Shown: in pieces, positions 1 to 7,406 of the stretch
Layout of the letters: every line of letters starts with the position of its first letter
Numbering within the stretch: the stretch's first letter is position 1
From: Stramenopiles sp. TOSAG23-2
Taxonomy: Eukaryota; Sar
Direction: 5' to 3'
Assembly (NCBI GenBank): GCA_900128395.1
Contig: LT649593.1
Coordinates: 1 to 19,021 of the forward strand
DNA: 19,021 nt
The notes under the pieces: model-generated
Told to the model about the DNA's origin: nothing
The model's input: the letters and a program-made list of their open reading frames with translations, nothing else
The model's database searches: none
Position numbers and translations under genes: made by a program

Positions 1-2
1 AT

Positions 3-758
3 CATCGTCATGTACAAAAAATTATTATAGATAATGAATTTTGTTATATTATGTTTTCTGAAACATATAATAATAATACAACAACATCTGGAAATAAATT
101 ATTACGATTGTTTGAAAATAAAATTGTTGAAGAATGGACAGCAATGTGTAAAGAAGGTCATTATTGGCCAGGACATGGTGAAAATATTTACAAGGAAGCA
201 ATTGATATATCAATTTCAACAGATACGACACGTGAAATATTATATCGATATTTGCATATTCAAAATAATGGTCCTGTTGAAGAATCAACAAATTTAACAC
301 ATAAAAATTATGTAAGAAATGTGGAAAACGGAGAACAAATAAGTCATAGTGCAAGCGTAACAGTGGATCGACTTGATAAATTTTTACAATCTGGTGCACA
401 ATATTTTTTACAAAATTGTTCTTGTGAAAATAATTATGGATGTATTCGTTTTAGTATATGTATGCCATCTGGTGATGAAATGATTATTGATGATAATGGT
501 GTTCTTACCAGTGGTAATAATAATAATCATCATCATCATCATCATAATAATAATAATATTGTATTGAAACCATCCGCTACACTATTGCAATTTTATCAAT
601 TTAAACGATTTGAAAATGATGAAATAAAAATTGCAGAAGCATGGTATGCAATTGTTCCAGTTGGTGAAACGATTGAAACAAGATGGCCTGATTGTTCAAT
701 CCAAAGAATAAATTTTTTCGATGAAAATAAGATTGATAGTAATAAGAGTAGTTTGTAG
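3..758 (+). CDS. Unrecognised protein, C-terminal part (5' end outside window)
   Basis: The reading frame is open from base 3 to a TAG at 756-758. The first in-frame ATG is at 51, but the frame is already open and protein-like before it, so the gene most likely starts left of the window and at least 252 codons are visible. I do not recognise the family. The protein is mixed alpha/beta in character, with scattered Cys around residues 120-140 of the ATG-started form, and a His6 run flanked by Asn runs (bases about 514-560), which looks like a codon-repeat insertion in a loop. The tail is well conserved in character (Trp, Tyr and Pro rich) and is followed by a short polar end. The last seven codons and the stop lie within the first copy of a 115-bp tandem duplication. 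There is no signal peptide or membrane segment in the visible part. Confidence 0.7.
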   Translation, partial: HRHVQKIIIDNEFCYIMFSETYNNNTTTSGNKLLRLFENKIVEEWTAMCKEGHYWPGHGENIYKEAIDISISTDTTREILYRYLHIQNNGPVEESTNLTHKNYVRNVENGEQISHSASVTVDRLDKFLQSGAQYFLQNCSCENNYGCIRFSICMPSGDEMIIDDNGVLTSGNNNNHHHHHHNNNNIVLKPSATLLQFYQFKRFENDEIKIAEAWYAIVPVGETIETRWPDCSIQRINFFDENKIDSNKSSL

Positions 759-967
759 TTTTTTTGTATCATATACTGTGTAATATGAGATATAATGGGG
801 GAAAAAGAAAAAAAATAATGATGTATTACATTATATATATTTTCTATAACGCAGTAATAAGAGTAGTTTGTAGTTTTTTTGTATCATATACTGTGTAATA
901 TGAGATATAATGGGGGAAAAAGAAAAAAAATAATGATGTATTACATTATATATATTTTCTATAACGC
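738..967 (+). repeat. Perfect 115-bp tandem duplication spanning a stop codon
   Basis: Bases 738-852 and 853-967 appear identical when read side by side, including a T7 run and an A8 run. Copy 1 holds the last codons and TAG stop of the left-edge gene plus the start of its 3' UTR. Copy 2 repeats those codons as non-coding sequence. Identity across homopolymers points to a recent event, or to an assembly duplication. Confidence 0.95.
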
Positions 968-1514
968 ATGTGAAGTGAACTTTGTTGAATAATAGGACGG
1001 GGAATTTATTAGAAAGAAAAAAGAAAAATACGATATATATATATATACAGTATACAGTACAGAGTAAATGCTGTGTATGATATTAACGTAAAAGAAGAGA
1101 GTGGGGAGGAGACGACCTTTAAAATGAATTCAATAAATTTTGTAGAAAATTAGAAATTAAAATCAATTTTATTTTTTTTTTATAATAATCCACCATGAGA
1201 TATATAGGATTTTTTCATATACTACTAGAAGTACTAGAAAACGAAGTGGCCAGGTGGCATCAAGACTTTTCTGTCTTTGATAAAAAAATGGGGGGCGCGA
1301 GGTGCAAAAGAGTCAACAGTGTTTATTTTTACGTAATGTGCTATATATTATAGTGTTTAAATTATAAAAATAGTTTATGTATGTAGAAGATAAAAGTATA
1401 GCTCTACAAGAAACATATTTATACAGAATAAAAGCGTTGTTCATTTATTGCTGAATCAGTTATATACTATAATACATTCCAAAGTCGTAGAAAGTGAAAC
1501 TGCTTTTGTTAAGA
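968..1514. other. Intergenic spacer before the Cys-rich secreted gene
   Basis: No coding frame was found. The spacer contains a TA run near 1035-1047, a poly-T stretch near 1170, and a short imperfect hairpin near 1259-1281 (arms ATCAAGAC / GTCTTTGAT with one bulge). A G-rich patch (GGGGGGCGCGAGG) lies near 1291. It presumably holds the 3' end of the left gene and the promoter of the next one; no individual motif is convincing. Confidence 0.5.
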
Positions 1515-4502
1515 ATGACGTTGTCGTTGTTAGTTCAGTTAATATTGTTTTGTTTCATATTAGTTTCGTATGTTGATTGTAAACAGGATGATTTTACTTG
1601 TGAACCTGGTTATGGTACGATACCAACAGATATTCGTACATCTGGTTTAGCATCACAATGTAGTGGTCTATCTAAAATAACAACACCAGCAGAATGTAAA
1701 TTAGCAGCTGAATATAATAGGGAGAATAATATTGATAAAAATGAAGGATATGGAGGCCGAGTGAGTTCGTCGAGGGCTCCACCTGGATGTTATTATAGTG
1801 GTGGTAGTAAATATTATTGGAATATATACACAAAATCAACAGCACAATGTAGTAATAGTTTCAAATGTATATGCAAACCAAAAACATGTATCAAATGCCC
1901 TATCAATACATATAGTGAAGGTGATATCAATCCAATATGTACACCATGTCCAAACGATAGGCCAATAACAAAAGATCCGGGACAAACTTCTGTTGATTCG
2001 TGTGTACCATTAAAATGTGAAGCTGGTTACGGTACGATACCAACAGATATTCGTACATCTGGTTTAGCATCACAATGTAGTGGTATATCTAAAATAACAA
2101 CACCAGCAGAATGTAAATTAGCAGCTGAATATAATAATAGGAAGAATAATATTGATAAAAATGAAGGATATGGAGGCCGAAAGAGTGGGTGGTATTTTCC
2201 ACCTGGATGTTTTTATTATAGTGGTGCTTATAAATATTATTGGAATGACTACCCAACATCAACAACACAATGTAGTAATGGTTATAAATGTATATGCAAA
2301 ACAAAAACATGTATCAAATGCCCAATCAATACATATAGTGAAGGTGGTATCAATCCAACATGTACACCATGTCCAAAAGATACACCATATACAGCAACAA
2401 ATTTATTAAATATATTTACTTCTATTAATAGTTGTGCAGAAGAAAAAGATCCACTTTATTGTGAAGCTGGTACCAAATATTTTCATGTTGATAACGAAGA
2501 TAAAATACCTGTACGTGATTCTGATACGTGTACTCATCAAATAACAACAGAAGCAGAATGTAAATTAACAGCTGAATATAATAGGAAGAATAATATTGAT
2601 AAAAATAAAGGATATGGAGACCGAGTGAGGGATACGGTTTATCCACCTGGATGTTATTATTTGAGTGGTTATGGTGATAATAAAAATTATTATTTTAATG
2701 ACAACACAACATCAACAACAAAATGTAATAATAAACGTAAATGCATCTGCAGACGAAAAACATGCCGCAAATGCCCAATCAATCAATACTCCGCAGGTGG
2801 TGCTGGAAGTAGAGCAAAGTGTCAACAATGTGTACGACCATTCATAACAGATGAACATCGTACAAAATGTTACAATCCAGAAATTGCAAATCAAATAAAA
2901 CAATTCAAATTAGATTTAGTAGCACAAAAAGAAAAACAAAATGATTTATCCATTAAAAATTCACGTTTATGGCAAAAAGAACAAATTAGAAAACGTCATG
3001 ATGAATTAATGGAACATCGAAAAGACGATGATAACATGAAAGAGAAAAATCATTGCAAAAGGGAAAAAACGAAACGTACTATTGTTTTTCCTGCAATTGA
3101 AATATCAAATGAAATAGAATTAAATGAAGATACTACATGTATTGATACAAATCGTGATGAATTATTAAAATCATTTTGTAGTTTTAGAATGGATTTAGAT
3201 AATTTATTTCAAATACAAAATGTTGATGAAGAAGCAAAAACATTTTGGCCAAATATATGTTGTAAAGAACGCAAGGATAAAACATTAGAAGCATGCGAAG
3301 ATCCTAATGGTAAAATTGAACGTGAAAATATTATACCATTTGCATTATCACAAGGTGGTGATTATAGTCGTCATAATTTATATGTTGAAGTTGCTGATAC
3401 GATTAAACAAGATGGTTATTTACAAAAAGGTATGATCAATTTATTGGAATCCTTACTAACACATATAAAACGATCGGATCAAACAGATGCAAAAGATAAA
3501 GTGAATACATTCTTCGAACATATTTCATTATGTGGTCCACGTATTATTGATGAACCAGGTTCAAAAGATAAAACAAAATTATGTCAATTATTTATTCCAT
3601 ATCAACATGCAATGACACAATTTTACAATTTAATTCATCATTTATTTGCAACACCTATACCAATACAAGAATCATCATCGTTGATTGAAACATCAATGGA
3701 AAAATCATTATTAAATCGTCAATCATTATCTATTACTAATAAGAAAACTCGTTTAGGAAAAAATCGTGGTACAAAAAATTTACATTCAACATTTAATCCA
3801 CATCTTGCGAATGTTATGGCATCAAAAGCAAAAGATGGAACGAAAAAAAAAGAAACATGTGCAATTGATGCAAAGTTTGGACGAAAGGAATTAGCAAAAA
3901 TGAAAACTACATATTGTAAAGGTTCCAATGGATTAGATTTATCCAATACAAATGTTAAAAATATTGCATTATATTTTTTAGATAATGAAATATCAACCCA
4001 TTATACAGAACATATGATTAGTGTTGAAGAAAATATACGTTATGATGTAGATGATACAACATGTCCATCAAAATTATTTCAAGCAAAAGATATATCGATA
4101 CAAAAAATTGCAATGGATACAAACGGAACGGCTGAGAAAAAAGAATGGGTAGCAGTAGTTCATTTAAATACCGAATCTGAAAATGGATATTTACAAAGTG
4201 AATTACCATATTGTGATGCAAAAAATTATTTAATTAATGCAAAAGTTCATGTCAAAGCATATATTGATAATGATAATTGTTGTAAAGGTTATCGTGATTT
4301 TAAATTATGTAAAACACATGATGGTTGTGAGAAGAAATTGATACCACTGAATGATGTTAATAATAAACATTTTGTTAGACATGTCAGGTTAACAGGTTCA
4401 GATTATGAAATTGTAGATGATGATACAAATAGGAGGAAAAGAAGAAGATTATTTACATCATCAACAAGATCTGCAAGTGGTAGTTGTGCAAATCGACTTT
4501 AA
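1515..4502 (+). CDS. Secreted Cys-rich protein with three tandem modules
   Basis: This is a 995-residue protein. The frame is open from a GTG at 1494, but the first ATG (1515) begins a clean signal peptide: a hydrophobic core rich in Leu and Phe at residues 3-20, ending near VDCK, so I chose it. Three tandem modules follow, at about residues 29-167, 168-315 and 316-452. Each has a Cys-rich head with the motifs TPAECKLAAEYN, PPGCYY and CIC, then a small EGF/TNFR-like part with C..CP.N.YS.GG...C..C. This layout resembles extracellular modules found in many protist proteins, but I cannot name the family. Residues about 455-525 are highly charged and probably coiled coil. The remainder is a long Cys-containing region I do not recognise, ending in a basic RRKRRR patch. 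No transmembrane segment follows the signal peptide, so the product is probably secreted or cell-surface. Its 3' end converges on the U1-70K gene. Confidence 0.85.
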   Translation: MTLSLLVQLILFCFILVSYVDCKQDDFTCEPGYGTIPTDIRTSGLASQCSGLSKITTPAECKLAAEYNRENNIDKNEGYGGRVSSSRAPPGCYYSGGSKYYWNIYTKSTAQCSNSFKCICKPKTCIKCPINTYSEGDINPICTPCPNDRPITKDPGQTSVDSCVPLKCEAGYGTIPTDIRTSGLASQCSGISKITTPAECKLAAEYNNRKNNIDKNEGYGGRKSGWYFPPGCFYYSGAYKYYWNDYPTSTTQCSNGYKCICKTKTCIKCPINTYSEGGINPTCTPCPKDTPYTATNLLNIFTSINSCAEEKDPLYCEAGTKYFHVDNEDKIPVRDSDTCTHQITTEAECKLTAEYNRKNNIDKNKGYGDRVRDTVYPPGCYYLSGYGDNKNYYFNDNTTSTTKCNNKRKCICRRKTCRKCPINQYSAGGAGSRAKCQQCVRPFITDEHRTKCYNPEIANQIKQFKLDLVAQKEKQNDLSIKNSRLWQKEQIRKRHDELMEHRKDDDNMKEKNHCKREKTKRTIVFPAIEISNEIELNEDTTCIDTNRDELLKSFCSFRMDLDNLFQIQNVDEEAKTFWPNICCKERKDKTLEACEDPNGKIERENIIPFALSQGGDYSRHNLYVEVADTIKQDGYLQKGMINLLESLLTHIKRSDQTDAKDKVNTFFEHISLCGPRIIDEPGSKDKTKLCQLFIPYQHAMTQFYNLIHHLFATPIPIQESSSLIETSMEKSLLNRQSLSITNKKTRLGKNRGTKNLHSTFNPHLANVMASKAKDGTKKKETCAIDAKFGRKELAKMKTTYCKGSNGLDLSNTNVKNIALYFLDNEISTHYTEHMISVEENIRYDVDDTTCPSKLFQAKDISIQKIAMDTNGTAEKKEWVAVVHLNTESENGYLQSELPYCDAKNYLINAKVHVKAYIDNDNCCKGYRDFKLCKTHDGCEKKLIPLNDVNNKHFVRHVRLTGSDYEIVDDDTNRRKRRRLFTSSTRSASGSCANRL
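1599..2870 (+). repeat. Three in-frame coding repeats (periods 417 and 444 bp)
   Basis: Units begin at the Cys codons at 1599, 2016 and 2460. Units 1 and 2 are nearly identical over long stretches of DNA (for example 1617-1690 against 2034-2107), while unit 3 is recognisably related but diverged. The lengths differ by whole codons, so the frame is kept. Confidence 0.9.
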
Positions 4503-4676
4503 ATTTATGATATTTATTTTATAAAAAAAAAAGAGTGTGTGTGGCACTGTGTGTGTAAAAAATATTTTTTTTTTACGAAATGTATTTTTATAGAGATAGA
4601 AAAAAGGATATATATGTTACTCGTAAATCTGAAAATTTGTTTTGTTATTATCTCGCCGTACACTCTCACATATTTC
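4503..4676. other. Short convergent 3' spacer
   Basis: These 174 bases lie between two convergent stop codons and hold both 3' ends. They contain A and T runs and a GTGTGTG stretch (4534-4556). No coding sequence is seen. Confidence 0.5.
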
Positions 4677-5594
4677 TCACTCTCGTCTACGTTTTGTACC
4701 ACCACCTCCTTGTTTCTTTTTTAATTTTCTTCCTTTCATATGTTTTGAATATTTACTTGAACGTCTACCACGTTTATCTTTATATGATTGGTTATTATTA
4801 GTATTATTATTTGTTTTCTTTTTTTTCTTTGCCATACGGCTTGATCCTTTACCACCACCTAATCTTCGTGGCAACCAATTATCAACTGTACGACCTCGTT
4901 CAACATCTACACGAATACGTTTACCTAATAATCTTAATCCTTCTGCACGTTTATATGCAACTTTGACACTTTCTTCATTTTCATATTCAACAAATCCATA
5001 TCCACGATGTGGTGTTGCTTTACTATTACTATTGTTGTTGCTGTTGTTATTATTATTATTATCACCTTGTTGTTTCACATCTTTAATCAATGTAACTTTT
5101 TTAATTTTACCATATTCTTCTAACAATTCACGCAAATCATCTTCTCGTACATCATAACTTAAACGTGCAACAAATAATGTTGCCATAGGATTTTCAGTTA
5201 TAGCATCATTATTTTTAACATTTAATTTCGTTTCTTTTTCTTTTTTCCATTTTTCAATTTCAATTTTTAATTGTTTCTCGTGCTCTGCTATTTTTTCTTT
5301 TCGTAATCGTTTGTTCTTTTCTTCTTTTGATTCTGGTGTTTCTTTCGATTCTTTTTCTACCCTTTCTATATTTTCCTTGGATGATTCGAAATATTTCATA
5401 TACGTAGATACACCAGTAACTTGTATTGGTGGTTTAAAATCCAATATAGGTGGTGGTATAAATGGTATTGGTGGCCTACCAACAAATAATGCTTTCATAG
5501 GTGGATCAAACCATGCAGCTGGTGGTGCTTTGTTGTTTTTCGCATACCCACGCTTATTGTACCCAGCTTGTTTCGGTCGTTTTTGATATGGCAT
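4677..5594 (-). CDS. SNRNP70: U1 snRNP 70 kDa protein (U1-70K)
   Basis: This 305-residue protein is a core subunit of the U1 snRNP, which recognises 5' splice sites in the nucleus; its RRM binds stem-loop I of U1 snRNA. Visible family hallmarks are an N-terminal Pro-rich segment (ALFVGRPPIPFIPPP, about residues 35-49), a PPI..TGVS segment near 55-63, a long charged helix at 70-125, an RRM at about 138-232 with RNP2 LFVARL (140-145) and RNP1 RGYGFVEY (197-204), and the diagnostic post-RRM stretch VDVERGRTVDNWLPRRLGGG (229-248). An Asn/Ser-rich insertion at about 178-192 sits in an RRM loop. The tail after residue 250 is Lys/Arg/Asn-rich rather than the long RS/RE/RD tail of animal proteins, and the whole is shorter than human U1-70K. 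The start ATG at 5592-5594 is the first in frame. The gene is transcribed divergently from the complex III gene. Confidence 0.95.
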   Translation of the reverse strand: MPYQKRPKQAGYNKRGYAKNNKAPPAAWFDPPMKALFVGRPPIPFIPPPILDFKPPIQVTGVSTYMKYFESSKENIERVEKESKETPESKEEKNKRLRKEKIAEHEKQLKIEIEKWKKEKETKLNVKNNDAITENPMATLFVARLSYDVREDDLRELLEEYGKIKKVTLIKDVKQQGDNNNNNNSNNNSNSKATPHRGYGFVEYENEESVKVAYKRAEGLRLLGKRIRVDVERGRTVDNWLPRRLGGGKGSSRMAKKKKKTNNNTNNNQSYKDKRGRRSSKYSKHMKGRKLKKKQGGGGTKRRRE

Positions 5595-5771
5595 CCTATC
5601 TGTATCAATATGTTTGGTTCGTTGGATTGTTTGTTAAAATATCTCTATATAGATTGCATCACATCATATCGAGATGTGTATCGCATTGTCTATATATATC
5701 TATTTTAATTCATTTTTGGTGCTTCTTTGTGTTAGAGATTAAGATTTGTAGTAGAGATTTGTATTAGTTTC

Positions 5772-5804
5772 GTGCCCTTGCCGATTTTAGACCAAACAAG
5801 GCAC
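5772..5804. repeat. Bulged hairpin GTGCC(C)TTG / CAAGGCAC
   Basis: The arms 5772-5780 and 5797-5804 pair over eight base pairs with one bulged C (5777) and a 16-base loop. It is a GC-bearing stem in an AT-rich spacer. Function is unknown; it could be part of a 5' UTR of the minus-strand gene or a small RNA. Confidence 0.45.
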
Positions 5805-5936
5805 TAAACCGAGAATGGGCATTAAGACACTATTAAACTTGTATCCTATTTCATGCGATCAACGGGCTTCAGTGCATTTTTGGTATATTTCAGGAAAATG
5901 CATTCAACTAATAGGAATCTTAGTATACAGGTATAT

Positions 5937-5956
5937 ATACTTAATATATTAAGTAT
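5937..5956. repeat. Perfect 20-bp palindrome
   Basis: ATACTTAATA followed by its exact reverse complement. In DNA this AT-rich some palindromes arise by chance, so function is uncertain. Confidence 0.5.
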
Positions 5957-6706
5957 GAACGAAATCAGAAAAGGTATATTAATTTTTTCATCAAAATCGG
6001 TTAAAAAAAAGCAATACTGTGCTGTTATAACCATGAATTAAAACTACACAGTATAAGGAAAATTTCCCAAATTCCAGAGAGGTGGTTCAATTGAATCTAG
6101 CCCACCCAATCAATGGATGATTTTATTACACAGCAATAGCATTATATGGCGGTGATGGAGGATTTTGCGTTAAAAAAAAAACGATCACATTTCAGGAATT
6201 TTTATCATCTAAAAATAATCATCGAGTCAACTTGGTGATAGTAGTAAATAATTATTAATTATCGGATATTACTATTCCTATCCGACTATAAACGGCCAGT
6301 TTGGTAGCTTAACACGACTAAACCTTATTTTTTTTGTATTAGCATAAGAATAGCATTATAATAGAGTTGAAGAGTAGGGTGCAAGCGGCCCCAAAATTTT
6401 CTTCCAACTATATTCCGAAATGTATCCAAATAGATATTAATAATAGATTAATAGTACAATATTTTGTATCATTTATGTAATAATTCGTAGGTCCCGCTTC
6501 GTCTGCATTTTTTTTTACTAAAAAAAAAAAAAAAATGAAGAATGAAAACAGGTGGATAAATGAAATAAAACTGAGATAAATAGACCAGAAGACGTTGTTG
6601 TATCAAACTGTATATACGGCTTGGATGCGTGGAAACAGATATATATAGGTTCGAGAAATATATAATAACCAGAGACAACAACAACGAAAAAAGGTAAAGG
6701 AAAATC

Positions 6707-7015
6707 ATGTCGGTAATGTTGAAACCATTTGCGAGGTGGTATCAAAAAGAAGTGACAAAGCAATTGTCAAAATATGGTTTAAAATATGAGGATATGTTGG
6801 TAGAAAGTGCGGATGTACACCGTGCACATACGTTTATGACGGAGGAAGACCGTGTATCCAGGGATAGGCGTTTAAAACGTGCAATTGATTTGAATATTAA
6901 ACATACATATTTACCTGTAGAAATTCAAGCATTGCAAGATCCATTAAATTTTTATTTGACTGACCATATTGACGAAGCAAAACTATTAAGAGAAGAAAGG
7001 GAATTGTTACAATAA
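6707..7015 (+). CDS. UQCRB: Cytochrome bc1 complex subunit 7 (UQCRB/QCR7-like)
   Basis: This 102-residue protein belongs to the small 14-kDa subunit family of mitochondrial respiratory complex III (ubiquinol:cytochrome c reductase), which packs on the matrix side against cytochrome b. Diagnostic features are the N-terminal amphipathic region ending in FARWYQKE, KYGLKYEDML (about 22-31), the core RDRRLKRAIDLNIKHTYLP (about 52-70) and the charged C-terminal helix beginning DPLNFYLTDHIDEAK. The length is near that of the family (about 110-130 in animals and fungi). The ATG at 6707 is the only sensible start and is preceded by A-rich sequence. There is no cleavable presequence, as is usual for this subunit. 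A 16-bp hairpin begins two bases after the stop. Confidence 0.93.
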   Translation: MSVMLKPFARWYQKEVTKQLSKYGLKYEDMLVESADVHRAHTFMTEEDRVSRDRRLKRAIDLNIKHTYLPVEIQALQDPLNFYLTDHIDEAKLLREERELLQ

Positions 7016-7406
7016 ATATATCAGTATATATATATAAATATATATACTGATATGGCATGTTCAAAAAAAGTATTTGATAATAATAGTAATAGTTCAAAAT
7101 ATATAAATATTTTTCTCGTTAAAAAGTTTGAAAGGGATAGCATATATATTCATATATATATATGAGAAAGTAGTATATACACGTATAGATGGAATATATT
7201 TTAAATCCATTATTACATCTTGTGTGTGTGTGTGTAAAATAAAGTGAAAAATATGAACTAGTATATGTACGAATTGCAAAACACAGGTGTCTTCTCTTTG
7301 CACACTCCCTTGTACAAAGTGTACAAAACCACACTCGGCTCTCGGCTACGTATATTTAATAAAAAGATTTACAGAAAAACATACACACATTATATATAAA
7401 TATTTT
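7016..7406. other. Convergent spacer between UQCRB and the galectin-NCBP3 gene
   Basis: About 390 bases without a convincing gene. The spacer holds the hairpin above, a second TA-rich patch (7141-7164) and a GT run (7219-7234). AATAAA overlaps the UQCRB stop and could serve as a polyadenylation signal. Short open frames here are AT-driven. Confidence 0.45.
7018..7053 (+). repeat. 16-bp perfect inverted repeat just after the UQCRB stop
   Basis: Arms 7018-7033 and 7038-7053 (outer part ATATCAGTATAT / ATATACTGATAT) are perfectly complementary around a four-base loop. It lies immediately 3' of the TAA at 7013-7015 and between convergent genes, so it may shape the transcript end. A chance TA-tract palindrome is less likely, because the CAG/CTG core also pairs. 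Confidence 0.75.

Larger units (their letters stand above)
5595..6706. other. 1.1-kb divergent spacer, no convincing gene
   Basis: This spacer separates the divergent starts of U1-70K and the complex III subunit and must hold both promoters. Open frames on both strands at about 5846-6041 are short, low in coding character and overlap each other. Structural items seen are a bulged GC-containing hairpin (5772-5804), a perfect 20-bp palindrome (5937-5956), an 8-bp inverted repeat (6014-6021 with 6047-6054), and poly-T/poly-A tracts at 6509-6534. I see no tRNA. Confidence 0.5.

Noticed and set aside
1494-1514. GTG start extending the secreted protein by seven codons
   Set aside because: Nuclear eukaryotic genes normally start at ATG, and ATG 1515 begins a better signal peptide.
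5846-6041. Overlapping 62-codon frames on both strands in the U1-70K/UQCRB spacer
   Set aside because: They are short, mirror each other, contain a palindrome and A/T runs, and show no recognisable motif.
6078-6105. GGTTCAATTGAATC resembling a tRNA T-arm or Pol III B box
   Set aside because: No acceptor, D or anticodon arms can be placed around it; it is largely a self-complementary stretch.
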